DNA of 64,000 nucleotides, taken from the NCBI RefSeq assembly GCF_004216555.1, contig NZ_SGWQ01000007.1, positions 62,001 through 126,000 on the forward strand, written 5' to 3'. Shown in pieces: positions 11,138-21,758 of the stretch. Origin of the DNA: Herbihabitans rhizosphaerae (lineage in GTDB: Bacteria > Actinomycetota > Actinomycetes > Mycobacteriales > Pseudonocardiaceae). The position numbers were made by a program, and so were the translations under genes. The notes below the pieces were generated by a model that saw nothing but the letters and a program-made list of their open reading frames with translations, had not been told where the DNA came from and made no database searches. Positions within the stretch are counted from its first letter, which is position 1. Each line of letters starts with the position of its first letter.

Positions 11138-14100
11138 GTGGTTCGTTCGTTGGTGTCGCGTGCTGTTCTGATTTCATTCCTGGTTGTCGCCGTCGTGTTG
11201 GGCTCCTTTGTGGTGTCCACGGGCTCGGCCGGCGGGGGGATTTCGGTCGGACCGGCCGCTGTGTCAGAAGAGACGGCAGCGGTCGCGCGAGCACGGAATA
11301 CCGGCCAGCCGGTGCGGTTGGAAAGCCGTACCTCGGAGACGGAAGAGGTGCTGGCCCATCCGGACGGATCGCTGAGTTGGTCGCAGAGTCTGCGGCCGGT
11401 GCGCGTTCGCCAAGGCGATTCCTGGCGTGGTGTCGATCTGACGTTGGCGCGTCGCGCGGACGGTGTGGTCGCTCCGGTGGCCGCTCCGGTTGATCTGCGC
11501 CTGTCGGGTGGCGGGACGTCGAGTCCGCTGGTGGTCCTGGGGCGCGATGGCCGTGAGATCGGTCTGGGCTGGGCGGGTGCGCTGCCGGAACCGGTGCTGT
11601 CGGGGCCGACCGCGACATATCCGAACGTGCTGCCGGATGTGGATCTCGTCGTGACGGTTGACGTCACCGGGTTTTCGCAGGTGCTGGTGGTGAAGTCGAG
11701 GGAGGCGGCCAAGAATCCGGCGATCAGATCGCTGGTGTTCCCGGTAACGACCCGCAACAGCACGCTGGGTACCGAACCTGGCGAGGGGCGCGGTCAGCTG
11801 CGGAACATGCCCACCACCACACGGGCGGCGGGAGAGCCGGACGGTCTGGTGGTGCGCGACGCCGAGGGCAGGACAGTGTTCTCCGGTGACGCGACCCGCA
11901 TGTGGGACTCGACCGGTCCGGAGGGTGGCCGGGCAGCGGGTCCATCAGATGCGAACCGCGAGGCGGTGATGGGTCTCGCGGTGTCCGAGCGATCGGTGAC
12001 GGTGACCCCGGACGCGGCACTGCTGGATTCCCCGGGCACCACCTATCCCGTGTACGTCGACCCGGAATTCTGGCACGGTGGGAAGAACCATCACGTTGTC
12101 GTCCAGGACGGTCAGCAGGCCGGCACCCTGAATTACGACCGCACGTCGTTCCCGCTGAACGACCTGAAATCCGGCTACCACCTGGAGAACGGCGCGTTCC
12201 GATCGCGTGCGTTCGTGGAGATGAACACGGACTTCGTCCGCGGCCGGAAGATTCACGGCGCGGTGTTGCGGGCGAATGTGATTCATTCGAACTCGTGCGC
12301 GGGCGCGATTCCGACTGTGGTGGGTCTGACGTCGCCGATCGATCCACACATCTCGTGGAATCGGCAGCCGGTGTGGCAGTACGACATGGGCTCGAGCAAT
12401 GTGACGAACAACCAGTCCTACTGTCCGAGCAACGGGTGGGCGGAGTTCGACGCAACTCGTGCGGCGGCGGACAGCGCTCAACAAGGTTGGACGAACGTGA
12501 CGCTGGGTCTGCGTGGTGACGAAGGTCGGGTCGATGGGTGGCGTCGGTTCGGCTTCGACCTGGTGCTGGTGATCCGGTACAACTCCTACCCTCATCAGCC
12601 GTCGCAGCTTTTAACCCGGGTGGATTCACTGAATGTCGGCTGCGTGACGGGCGCGGCGCGTCCGTATTCGTCGGATGCTCGCCCGCGTTTGTCAGCGTTT
12701 TTCGGCGATGACGACGGGAGTCTGCTCAACGCCAAGTTCGAGTGGACGGAGTTGTCGACGGGCGCCACGGGGCACACAGGCGCCGGGGAGTTCCCACCGC
12801 GGACGGTGAGGGATGTCGAGGTGCCAGCCGGTGCGATGCGGGATGGCGGGATCTACTCGTGGCGGGTGCAGGCCGGAGATGGGGAGCTGTTGTCGCCGTG
12901 GTCGGGCACCTGTGAGGTCGCGATCGACACGACCAAGCCGGGGTTGCCGTCGGTGACGCCCGTTCAGGTGCCGCAGTACGAAGGCCTTCCGGCCACGCTT
13001 ACCTTGGGCGCCAACGGAACCCCCGATGTGGTGCGCTACGTGTACACCACCGACGCGGTGGACCCGACGCCGATCGGCTCACCCTCGGTGAACGCCAACG
13101 GTTTGGGTGGCGACGCCACTATCCGCGTGACCGCGCAGCAGGGGGAGACCACGGTGCGGGTGCGCAGCGTGGACCGAGCGAACAACCCGGGTGAGATCTT
13201 CGAGTTCAAGTTCAAGGCGCGTGACAAGGCGTCGGTGGTGAGCGAGTGGCGGCTGGACCGTGCGCTCGACGACGCGGCCGCACAACGGCGACCGCTGTCG
13301 TACGCCGGTACGGGTGCCGCCGCGTGGACGCCGGGGTACGTGGGCGACGCGCTGGCCATGAATCCGGCGACACGGGATCACGCGGTGACGGCGCAGCCGG
13401 CGGTGGACACGGGCCAGAGCTTCGCGGTGTCGGCGTGGGTGAAGCTGTCCCGTGGGGATGGTTGGTACACGGTTGCCTCGCAAGAGGGCAGTCGAGTCGG
13501 GTCGTTCTTCCTGCAGTATCGCCCGGACACGGGTAGGTGGACCTTCCGCGCACCACTGTCTGATGTGGACGGTGCGGACAGCGATGCGGTGCCGTCGACC
13601 GGGCCGGCGCTGTTGAATACCTGGACGCACCTGGCCGGCGTGTACGACGAACCCGCGAAGAAGCTGCGGCTGTACGTGAACGGCGTGCTGCAGGGCGAAA
13701 CACCGCACACCGGGTGGAACGCCGGGGGACCGTTCCTGCTCGGTGCCGCGAAGTGGTCGGGCGCACGCGTGGACTTCTTCCCCGGCGCGATCGACAACGT
13801 GCAGGTGTGGAATCGGGTGGTGTTCGCCAGTGAGGCGGCGGCGATGAACAACATCGCGGTGCCACGCGCGGCGTATGCGTTGAACGAGGGCACCGGTACC
13901 ACGGCGAAGGACAGCGTGACCGGCGGCTCGGCGACCCTGCGCGGAGATGTCGGGTGGTCGACATCGGACTACCGCACGGCGAAGCTGTCCGGGCATCCGT
14001 CGGGGTGGATCAGCGGCCCGCGCCCGGACATCCGTGCGGGCCAGTCGTACACGGTGTCGGCGTGGGTGCGTGCCAACGCGTTGGACGCCTCGGCCCGCAC

Positions 14101-14500
14101 CGCCGTGAGTTTCGGTGATCCGAAGTTCTCGCCGTTCCTGCTCGGCTACCACCCAGGCCAGCAGCGGTGGGAACTGTTCTCGGTCAACGCCGCCGGAACG
14201 GCGAGCTGGTCGGCGGTCAGCATCGCGACCGCGGCACCGAATACGTGGGTTCACCTCACCGGTGTCTACGACGCCGTGGCGCGTGAAATACGGCTGTATG
14301 TCAACGGACAGCTATCGAATAAGCAGACCGGTGTCGAACCGTGGGGTGGTGGCGCCGACGGATTGTCGATCGGCGCCGGGCAATGGAACAGCCAGCCGAC
14401 CGGGCGCTGGAACGGGCTGCTCGATGACGTCCGGGTCTACGCCGGCGTGGTGGACGAGCCGGCGATCAGAGATTTCGCCGACCCGACCCTTCGGAGCTGA
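11138..14500 (+). CDS. Secreted LamG-domain protein, partner of the RHS toxin
   Basis: A 1120-residue exported protein starting at GTG 11138. The N-terminal helix VSRAVLISFLVVAVVLGSFVVSTGSA is a signal peptide. Residues about 30-430 are an extracellular beta-rich region; two concanavalin-like LamG jellyroll domains follow at about 746-905 and 964-1117, each with an AVSAWVK/TVSAWVR start and a TWxHLxGVYD...LRLYVNG core. It ends only 2 bp before the RHS gene, so both are one transcript. In actinomycetes such LamG proteins often accompany wall-associated RHS proteins; a role in anchoring or presenting the RHS shell is inference. Confidence 0.8.
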   Translation: MVRSLVSRAVLISFLVVAVVLGSFVVSTGSAGGGISVGPAAVSEETAAVARARNTGQPVRLESRTSETEEVLAHPDGSLSWSQSLRPVRVRQGDSWRGVDLTLARRADGVVAPVAAPVDLRLSGGGTSSPLVVLGRDGREIGLGWAGALPEPVLSGPTATYPNVLPDVDLVVTVDVTGFSQVLVVKSREAAKNPAIRSLVFPVTTRNSTLGTEPGEGRGQLRNMPTTTRAAGEPDGLVVRDAEGRTVFSGDATRMWDSTGPEGGRAAGPSDANREAVMGLAVSERSVTVTPDAALLDSPGTTYPVYVDPEFWHGGKNHHVVVQDGQQAGTLNYDRTSFPLNDLKSGYHLENGAFRSRAFVEMNTDFVRGRKIHGAVLRANVIHSNSCAGAIPTVVGLTSPIDPHISWNRQPVWQYDMGSSNVTNNQSYCPSNGWAEFDATRAAADSAQQGWTNVTLGLRGDEGRVDGWRRFGFDLVLVIRYNSYPHQPSQLLTRVDSLNVGCVTGAARPYSSDARPRLSAFFGDDDGSLLNAKFEWTELSTGATGHTGAGEFPPRTVRDVEVPAGAMRDGGIYSWRVQAGDGELLSPWSGTCEVAIDTTKPGLPSVTPVQVPQYEGLPATLTLGANGTPDVVRYVYTTDAVDPTPIGSPSVNANGLGGDATIRVTAQQGETTVRVRSVDRANNPGEIFEFKFKARDKASVVSEWRLDRALDDAAAQRRPLSYAGTGAAAWTPGYVGDALAMNPATRDHAVTAQPAVDTGQSFAVSAWVKLSRGDGWYTVASQEGSRVGSFFLQYRPDTGRWTFRAPLSDVDGADSDAVPSTGPALLNTWTHLAGVYDEPAKKLRLYVNGVLQGETPHTGWNAGGPFLLGAAKWSGARVDFFPGAIDNVQVWNRVVFASEAAAMNNIAVPRAAYALNEGTGTTAKDSVTGGSATLRGDVGWSTSDYRTAKLSGHPSGWISGPRPDIRAGQSYTVSAWVRANALDASARTAVSFGDPKFSPFLLGYHPGQQRWELFSVNAAGTASWSAVSIATAAPNTWVHLTGVYDAVAREIRLYVNGQLSNKQTGVEPWGGGADGLSIGAGQWNSQPTGRWNGLLDDVRVYAGVVDEPAIRDFADPTLRS

Positions 14501-14502
14501 CC

Positions 14503-17500
14503 GTGAACTTCCTTGATGTCGATCGTGGTGACGCGATGAACAGGCGGTTGGGAATGCGTTCTCGAATCCTCAGACGCGCGACTGTGCTGGCGGTCAGCCT
14601 GTGCGTGGCGGCCGGCACGGTCACCGCGATGGCCGCGCCCCCGACGGATCGTCTGGCGGGCGACAAACTTCCGGACACTCAGCAGGAGAAGTCGATCCCC
14701 GGTGGACCGATCGCCGGCAAACCGCTGCCGCCGAACAAGGCCGACGCGGCCGCGATCCGCGAGGTCGCGACACCACAATGGCCGTCCGGCACCGGGGACG
14801 CCCTGCTCACCGCGCAACCCGCTGGCCGCGCCAAGGCCATCGGGGTGAAGGCGGGTCCGTTGCCCGTCACGGTCGGCCGTGGTGGCACGCCAGTGAACCC
14901 ACCGGCAGCGCGTGGTGAGGGTCGAGTGCGGGTGGAGGCGTTGGACCGGCGCGCCGCCGACCAGGTCGGTGTGCACGGCCAGTTGGTGCGACTGTCCGCT
15001 GTGGACGGTGACACCGACGGGCCGTTGCGGGTGGAGTTGGACTACTCCGGGTTCGCCAACGCGTTCGGCGCCGATTACGCGCACCGGCTGCGGTGGTACG
15101 TGCTGCCCGAGTGCGCCATCACGACTCCGCAGGTCGAGGCGTGCCGTGTCACGGCACCGGTGAACTCGACGAACATCAAGCGGAACAACAAGCTCAGCGC
15201 CGAGGTCGCGCTTCCGGCTACACGGTCCACTGTGGACAGTTCACGATCGATGTTGCTGGCGGCGGCCGCCGGGCCGGACAGTGCGGGCGGTGACTACAAG
15301 GCAAGCCCGCTGACCCAGTCGGGATCGTGGTCGGGCGGCGGCTCGAGCGGTGACTTCACCTACTCGTACCCCGTCGCGGTGCCGGCCGCACTCGGCGGCG
15401 AGCCGCCGTCGGTGGGGCTGAGCTATTCCAGCGGTGCGGTGGACGGCCGCACGTCGGCCACGAACAACCAGGCTTCGTGGGTCGGTGACGGGTGGGAACT
15501 CGGGAACGGGTTCATCGAACGCAAGCACAAGAACTGCGCCGAAGATCTCGGCGGGAACAACGGGCAGACCAAGACCGGCGATCAGTGCTGGGCCACCGAC
15601 AACGCCACCATGGTGCTCGGCGGCAAGTCCACCGAGTTGGTGCCGATCAACGGTGACACCAGGGTGTGGCGACCGCGCAACGACGACGGCTCCCGCGTTG
15701 AGCACCGGTTCGACACGACTCTGGGCAACGGGGACGACAACGGCGAGCACTGGAAGATCACGACACCGGACGGCACCCAGTACTACCTCGGCCTGAACAA
15801 GATCCCCGGCAAGCCGGCGAGCCAGTCGGTGTGGACGGTCCCGGTTTACGGCAACCACGCGAACGAGCCGTGCAACAAGCCGACTTTCGATATCTCGTGG
15901 TGCTATCAGGCGTGGCGGTGGAATCTGGACTATGTCGTGGATCCGCACGGCAATGTCACCACGTATCACTACGAGCGCGAGACCAACCTCTACGGCCGCA
16001 ACCTCAAGGCCGCCGACGCCACCGTGTACACCCGTGGCGGCTGGTTGGCCAGGATCGAGTACGGGCTCCGCACGGACAACCCGTCCGCCGAACCGGCGTC
16101 GCGAGTCGTGTTCGATGTGACCGAGCGATGCATTCCGAACGCGACCATGAACTGCGACCCGGCCAAGCTCAACGCCGGCACCGCCGCGTCGTGGCCGGAC
16201 GTGCCGTTCGACCAGATCTGCGCCGCGGCACCCTGTGACAACCGGCTCGCGCCGACGTTCTTCTCCCGTAAACGCCTGACGAAGATCACTACCCAGATCT
16301 GGACCGGTACCGAGACCCGCACCGTGGACTCCTGGACGTTGAAGCAGAGCTTCCTGCCCAGCGGTGACGGCATGGCCCCGAGCCTGTGGCTGTCCTCGAT
16401 CGTCCACACCGGACTGAACGGTGGCAGCCTCGCGTTGCCGGAGACCAAGTTCGACGGCACGTCGAAGGCCAACCGTGTCGACGTCAAGGACACGACGTAC
16501 GAGGACAACATTCCTCCGCTCACCCGCTACCGACTGATCGCGGTCACCAGTGACACCGGAGGTTTGACATTCGTCCAGTACTCCGAAGAGGACTGCCGGC
16601 GTAAGGATCGGATGCCGGCGAATCCGGAGACCAACACGATGCGGTGTTTCCCGCAGTGGTGGACCAAACCCGGTGACCTGAAACCGATCTTCGACTGGTT
16701 CCACAAGTACGTGGTCACCGCCGTGGCCGAACACGACTACACCGGCAGCGCTCCGAACATGGGCACCGCCTACCAGTACCTCGACGGTGGCGCCTGGCAC
16801 TTCGACGACAACGATCTCAGCCCGCCGGACCGCCGCACCTGGAGTCAGTGGCGCGGCTACGGCAAGGTCAAGACGATCAAGGGTGACGCGGGCAAACCGC
16901 AGACCGTCACCGAGACCCGATACCTGCGCGGCATGGACGGCGACAGGTTCCCCGGCGGGGTACGGGACGTCTGGGTGCCGGACAGCGAGAACAACACCGT
17001 CGAAGACCACGATCTGCTGCGCGGGTTCGTTCGAGAATCCTTGTCCTACAACGGATCCACACTCACTACGGCGACCGCGAATGACCCGTGGATCTCCGGG
17101 GCCACCGCGGTCACCGGTGACAAGCGCGCTCACCTGACCGGTACCGCTGCCGTCCGGGGCCGTGCTCTGGGTGACGGTGGGGCATGGAAACGCAGCCGTA
17201 CCAACACCAGTTTCGGGGACCAGGGAATTCCCACGCAGTCCGAAGATCTCGGTGACACCACGATCACGGGCGATGAGAAGTGCACCCGCACCGCTTACGC
17301 ACGCAACGAGAACGCGTGGATCTTGACCGCGCCGAAGAGCGTGCAGACCGTCGCCGGCACCTGTGCCACAGCCGCGACGGCTGCGACGATCCTGACCGAG
17401 CAGCGCAGTTCCTACGACGGCAAGGCCTGGGGCGCCGCCCCGGATCAGGGCAACATCACCCGCGCCGAGGTTCTCGACCGCTGGGACGGCAGTACTCCGG

Positions 17501-20500
17501 TGTTCGTCACCACCGCCCGTGGCACTTTCGACGCCTACGGCCGGGCGCGGGAGGCGTTCGACGCGCACGACAACAAGACGACCACCAGTTACACCCCGGC
17601 CACCGGTGGGCAGGTCGCGCAGGTCGTGACCACGAACCCGTTGGGGCACACGAAGACCGTGACCCTCGACCCGTCCCGCGGCGCCCCACAGTCCACAGTG
17701 GACGCCAGTGGTGCGCGGGCGGACCTCGAGTACGACGCACTCGGTCGGCTGACCAAGGTGTGGAAACCGGGCCACTCCAAGGCAAACAAGGCCGATCCGG
17801 ACATGATCTTCGAGTACCAGCAGCGGACGAACGCGCCCAGTGTGGTCACGACTCACACCAAGCGTGACGGCAACGGCTACAGCACCGCGTACGCGTTGTT
17901 CGACGGTTTCGCCCGGCCCCGGCAGACCCAGGCACCGTCAACGGCGGTGGCCGGTGGCCGGGTCATCACCGACACGCTGCACGACAGCCGAGGGCTGGTC
18001 TACAAGACCAGCGGACCGTTCTGGAACAACGAAGCGCCCAACACCACCCTGTTCGGCGTCGCGGACGCCAACGTGCCCAGGCAGACCGTCACCGAGTTCG
18101 ACGGCCTCGAACGCCCGACCGTGGAGCGCTTCCTGTCCGAGGACGTGGAGAAGTGGCGCTCCACCACCATCCACACCGCCGACAAGGTCTCGGTCACCCC
18201 ACCACCGGGTGGCACCCCGACGACGGTGATCAGCAACGCTCAAGGTCAGGTCATCGAGCGGCGCCAGCACCACGGCCCGGGCCCGTCCGCCGGGTTCGAC
18301 GCGGTCCGCTACACCTACACGCGTGCCGGGCAACTCGAGACCTTGGCCGACGCCGCCGGCAACACCTGGCGCTACGGCTACGACCTCCGCGGCCGTAAGA
18401 CCGTGACCGAGGATCCCGACCGCGGCCGCACCACCCACAACTACGACAACCTCGACCAACTGCTGTCCACCACCGACGCACGCGGCAAGACCATCGCCCA
18501 CGGGTACGACACGCTCGGCCGCAAGACCGGAACCTTCGAAAACAGTGTCGCCGGTCCCAAGCTCGCCGAGTGGACCTTCGACTCGCTGAAGAAGGGCTTG
18601 CCCACCGCCAGCACCCGCTACGTCGGCACCGATGCGTACACGAGCACGGTCACCGGCTACGACGACGCCAACCGGCCCACCGGGATCACCATCAGCATCC
18701 CAGCCGCCGAGCAGCAACTCGCCGGCAGCCACACCTTCATGACCGATTACACCTACACCGGCAAGGTCACGACGGTGCGCTCGCCGGCCATGGGCGGCCT
18801 GCCGGCCGAGAGTGTGCACACGTTCTACGACGCCAATGGCATGCCGTACAGCACCCACGGCAGCCAGGGCACCGGCAGCTACAGCTGGTACGCGTCCAAG
18901 ACCGAGTACACGCCCTATGGCGAGCTCAACATGCGGCTGCACGGCGCTGTCGACGGCGATCCGCGGAACATGCACTACACCCAGTGGTACGACGTGGGCA
19001 GCCGACGCCTTTCCCAGGTTCGAGCACATCGCGAGAACACCAACGGCGACTACACCTCAGTCGCCGCACGTGTCTACGCCCAGGACCCGGCCGGCAACGT
19101 CACCAAGATCGGTGACACCCCTCAGGACGGACCGGCCGACACCCAGTGCTTCGGCCACGACTACCTGCGCCGGCTCACCCAAGCCTGGACCCCAGGATCC
19201 GGGGACTGCACACCCGCACCCACTGTCGCCGGCCTCGGCGGCGCCGCTCCGTACTGGAACTCCTACACCCACGACGCGATCGGCAACCGGCGCACCGACA
19301 CTCAACACACCCCGGCCGGGGACACGACTCGCACCTACACCTACCCGCTCGCTGGTCAGCCCCGCCCGCACGCCGTCAGTTCAGTCGCCACCACTGGCGG
19401 GAGTGGAAATCGCACCGACCAGTTCGACTACGACGCCACCGGCAATACCCACCACCGCAACCTCGCCGGTCAGACTCAAACGCTGGATTACGACGTCGAG
19501 AATCGCCTGGACAAGATCACCGAGCATGACGGTCGCACGTCGCGGTATCTCTACGACGCCGGCGGTGCCCGACTGATCAAACGTGAGCCTGGCGCGGTCA
19601 CGCTCACGTTGCCTGGTACGGAGCTTCGGCTGGATACGACGACGAAGGCTGTCACCGGTACCCGCTTCTACTCCCATGCCGGCGCCGTGGTCGCGACTCG
19701 TCAGGGTGGTCAGCCGCATGTGTGGAAGATCGCTGATCACCAGGGGACGCCGACTCTTGCCCTGAATTCGACCAATCTCGAGATCAGCCGGCGCCACCAT
19801 GACCCTTATGGTCAGCCTCGTGGCGCCCGGGCTCTTGGCTGGCCTGATGACAAGGGCTTCCTCGGCGGCACCCAGGACACCACCGGCCTGACCCACCTTG
19901 GTGCACGCGAATACGACCCCACCACCGGCCGGTTCCTCACCGTCGACCCACTCCTGGACCCGTCGAGTCCGCAACAGTGGAACGCCTACAGCTACGCCAA
20001 CAACACCCCCATCACCCAAAGCGACCCCACCGGCCTCGCCCCAGAAGGTTGCTTCCGCGACGTCCCCTGCTACGGCTACAGCATCAAACACGGATGTCCA
20101 GGAGGCTGCGGCACACCCGAAAACCACGACTGGGGAATCGGCGCCGGCCTCGGCAGGCCCAACTACTGGCACCGCCACGGCGGCCGAGTCGCAAACCCGA
20201 GAGCCCACCCCAGCGCCTACCGGTCTGCCGCCAACGTGCGGCCAAAGAAATCATATCCGGCGGCGGTCAGTCGAGAGGCGCTGAGTGAGCGCAACCAAGC
20301 CGTCCGACGAAACTTCCTCGCACAACAGTTGATGCTCCTGGCCAACCGGCGCGATACGGACCCCGACTATTATCAGGAGTACAAAGCCGCCTTCTGCGGC
20401 GACTATCCGAGCGACGTCATCTGCGGCGGCAAGCCGCAAGGACCCGGGTTACACGGTCTGCTCGACGTACTGGGCGCAATCCCAGGCATTGGCGAACTCG

Positions 20501-21360
20501 TTGACATCGTTCACGCTGGGATCTACCTCGCCGAAGGTGACACGGTCAACGCAGGAATCACAGCCCTCGCGGCGGCAGGCGGAGATGCCCTCAAACTTGC
20601 GCGCCCGGTCAAAGCTACCTGCAGCTTCAGCGAAGACACCCATGTCCTCATGGCCGACGGCACCACCAAACCCATCAAAGACATCAAGCCCGGTGACCAA
20701 GTTCTCGCAGCCGACCCCGAAACCGGCGAACAAGGTCCTCGGACAGTCACCCACACCTGGATGCACGACGACACGTTGTACATGCTGGACACCAGTGTGG
20801 GCATCGTTGTGTCTACCGAGGACCATCCCTACTGGAACGCCACCGACCGCCGGTGGCAGCGCGCCGACCAATTGACTCCGGGAGATGCCCTTCGCGCTCC
20901 TGACGGTAAACCGGTCCGCGTTAAGGGAGTTCGAGCTGGAACGACGCGACTAGGTACGGCATACAATCTCACAGTTGATGAACTTCGCACCTATCACGTG
21001 CTTGTAGGCGATATTCCAATTCTGGTTCACAACACGTGTCCAAGGAATGCGCAATGGGGAGTGAGTGATTACCGACATGGTGGTCAGATGTCGACAATTG
21101 AACACATCAATTATCGGCACGCTCACAACTCGGGGTTCTCGAATGTTAGTCGTTTTGCCGAAGGGACGTCAGTTCGGGATATTAAGGGCTATGTCGATGA
21201 CGCACTGGCTCGAGGTACGGTCAGCGCGGATGGCGGGACGATTGAGTACAATATCGGGCGTGTTATCGGAACGGATCAAGGTGGTGCGCCTGTGACTGGT
21301 ATCAGGGTGTACGTTGGCGACGGCATTATTAAGACTGCCTTCCCGGTTGGGGTAAGATGA
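14503..21360 (+). CDS. RHS/YD-repeat polymorphic toxin with HINT domain and C-terminal nuclease-like tip
   Basis: A 2285-residue exported toxin. The GTG at 14503 has GGAG seven bases upstream; ATG 14536 (codon 12) is an alternative just before the signal peptide RRATVLAVSLCVAAGTVTAMA. A large RHS/YD-repeat shell (YDALGRL, YGYDLRGRK, YLYDAGG) ends in the RHS-associated core near residues 1766-1845 (GAREYDPTTGRFLTVDPL...DPTGL). A pretoxin HINT domain runs from Cys2040 (CSFSEDTHVLMADG) to His2176-Asn2177, and the released tip is about 107 residues. The tip has EHINYRH (His2201, His2206) and ends in IKTAFPV, resembling EndoU-like/BECR RNases; that class is inferred. Confidence 0.88.
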   Translation: MNFLDVDRGDAMNRRLGMRSRILRRATVLAVSLCVAAGTVTAMAAPPTDRLAGDKLPDTQQEKSIPGGPIAGKPLPPNKADAAAIREVATPQWPSGTGDALLTAQPAGRAKAIGVKAGPLPVTVGRGGTPVNPPAARGEGRVRVEALDRRAADQVGVHGQLVRLSAVDGDTDGPLRVELDYSGFANAFGADYAHRLRWYVLPECAITTPQVEACRVTAPVNSTNIKRNNKLSAEVALPATRSTVDSSRSMLLAAAAGPDSAGGDYKASPLTQSGSWSGGGSSGDFTYSYPVAVPAALGGEPPSVGLSYSSGAVDGRTSATNNQASWVGDGWELGNGFIERKHKNCAEDLGGNNGQTKTGDQCWATDNATMVLGGKSTELVPINGDTRVWRPRNDDGSRVEHRFDTTLGNGDDNGEHWKITTPDGTQYYLGLNKIPGKPASQSVWTVPVYGNHANEPCNKPTFDISWCYQAWRWNLDYVVDPHGNVTTYHYERETNLYGRNLKAADATVYTRGGWLARIEYGLRTDNPSAEPASRVVFDVTERCIPNATMNCDPAKLNAGTAASWPDVPFDQICAAAPCDNRLAPTFFSRKRLTKITTQIWTGTETRTVDSWTLKQSFLPSGDGMAPSLWLSSIVHTGLNGGSLALPETKFDGTSKANRVDVKDTTYEDNIPPLTRYRLIAVTSDTGGLTFVQYSEEDCRRKDRMPANPETNTMRCFPQWWTKPGDLKPIFDWFHKYVVTAVAEHDYTGSAPNMGTAYQYLDGGAWHFDDNDLSPPDRRTWSQWRGYGKVKTIKGDAGKPQTVTETRYLRGMDGDRFPGGVRDVWVPDSENNTVEDHDLLRGFVRESLSYNGSTLTTATANDPWISGATAVTGDKRAHLTGTAAVRGRALGDGGAWKRSRTNTSFGDQGIPTQSEDLGDTTITGDEKCTRTAYARNENAWILTAPKSVQTVAGTCATAATAATILTEQRSSYDGKAWGAAPDQGNITRAEVLDRWDGSTPVFVTTARGTFDAYGRAREAFDAHDNKTTTSYTPATGGQVAQVVTTNPLGHTKTVTLDPSRGAPQSTVDASGARADLEYDALGRLTKVWKPGHSKANKADPDMIFEYQQRTNAPSVVTTHTKRDGNGYSTAYALFDGFARPRQTQAPSTAVAGGRVITDTLHDSRGLVYKTSGPFWNNEAPNTTLFGVADANVPRQTVTEFDGLERPTVERFLSEDVEKWRSTTIHTADKVSVTPPPGGTPTTVISNAQGQVIERRQHHGPGPSAGFDAVRYTYTRAGQLETLADAAGNTWRYGYDLRGRKTVTEDPDRGRTTHNYDNLDQLLSTTDARGKTIAHGYDTLGRKTGTFENSVAGPKLAEWTFDSLKKGLPTASTRYVGTDAYTSTVTGYDDANRPTGITISIPAAEQQLAGSHTFMTDYTYTGKVTTVRSPAMGGLPAESVHTFYDANGMPYSTHGSQGTGSYSWYASKTEYTPYGELNMRLHGAVDGDPRNMHYTQWYDVGSRRLSQVRAHRENTNGDYTSVAARVYAQDPAGNVTKIGDTPQDGPADTQCFGHDYLRRLTQAWTPGSGDCTPAPTVAGLGGAAPYWNSYTHDAIGNRRTDTQHTPAGDTTRTYTYPLAGQPRPHAVSSVATTGGSGNRTDQFDYDATGNTHHRNLAGQTQTLDYDVENRLDKITEHDGRTSRYLYDAGGARLIKREPGAVTLTLPGTELRLDTTTKAVTGTRFYSHAGAVVATRQGGQPHVWKIADHQGTPTLALNSTNLEISRRHHDPYGQPRGARALGWPDDKGFLGGTQDTTGLTHLGAREYDPTTGRFLTVDPLLDPSSPQQWNAYSYANNTPITQSDPTGLAPEGCFRDVPCYGYSIKHGCPGGCGTPENHDWGIGAGLGRPNYWHRHGGRVANPRAHPSAYRSAANVRPKKSYPAAVSREALSERNQAVRRNFLAQQLMLLANRRDTDPDYYQEYKAAFCGDYPSDVICGGKPQGPGLHGLLDVLGAIPGIGELVDIVHAGIYLAEGDTVNAGITALAAAGGDALKLARPVKATCSFSEDTHVLMADGTTKPIKDIKPGDQVLAADPETGEQGPRTVTHTWMHDDTLYMLDTSVGIVVSTEDHPYWNATDRRWQRADQLTPGDALRAPDGKPVRVKGVRAGTTRLGTAYNLTVDELRTYHVLVGDIPILVHNTCPRNAQWGVSDYRHGGQMSTIEHINYRHAHNSGFSNVSRFAEGTSVRDIKGYVDDALARGTVSADGGTIEYNIGRVIGTDQGGAPVTGIRVYVGDGIIKTAFPVGVR
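15225..15237. repeat. 13-bp palindrome GTCCACTGTGGAC, copy 3
   Basis: Perfect copy inside the RHS gene; see 1395-1407. Confidence 0.6.
17691..17703. repeat. 13-bp palindrome GTCCACAGTGGAC, copy 4
   Basis: Perfect copy inside the RHS gene; see 1395-1407. Confidence 0.6.
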
Positions 21361-21596
21361 TGTCCAACGATCTAGTACGGCGGTTCTTTGACGAAGAGTG
21401 CGAGCCTCACGTAGTTCGTGTGTTGCTCTCTGAGATGAACGCGCGCTCGCTCGGACTCACCTCCTTCACCTTCAATGTCTTTAATGTAACCCTTGACTTT
21501 GACAATTCTCGAGTTGTAATTGAGGACGACCTGAACCCTGAGGGCGACGCAGAGGTTTCGTTGTCGGAATTCCGGAGTGAACTTGAGCAGTTGTAG
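21357..21596 (+). CDS. Candidate immunity protein for the RHS toxin
   Basis: An acidic 79-residue protein (MMSNDLVRRFFDEECEPHVV...) whose ATG overlaps the toxin stop codon (21357-21360). A small acidic ORF immediately after a polymorphic toxin, translationally coupled to it, is the standard immunity position. I do not recognise its family. The stretch LTSFTFNVFNVTLDF suggests a beta-hairpin core flanked by helices. Base composition here is clearly more AT-rich than the RHS shell, as expected when the toxin tip and immunity gene are exchanged as a unit. Confidence 0.72.
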   Translation: MMSNDLVRRFFDEECEPHVVRVLLSEMNARSLGLTSFTFNVFNVTLDFDNSRVVIEDDLNPEGDAEVSLSEFRSELEQL

Positions 21597-21758
21597 CATC
21601 GGTTATCGCCGCGATGTCCGTGTCGAAGAAGCTGTCGTGAAATGAGCCGGATCTCGGTGATCAGGCGCGCTCACTTCATGGCGGCGACCTTACCATCCGA
21701 GGTGCTATGTCTTCAGCAACATCATGGGCATCATCGAGACGACGGGGCCAAACAGACG

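Noticed and set aside
15241-17856. 871-codon open frame on the minus strand inside the RHS gene
   Set aside because: Antisense to a clear YD-repeat protein; no start context and no recognisable motif.
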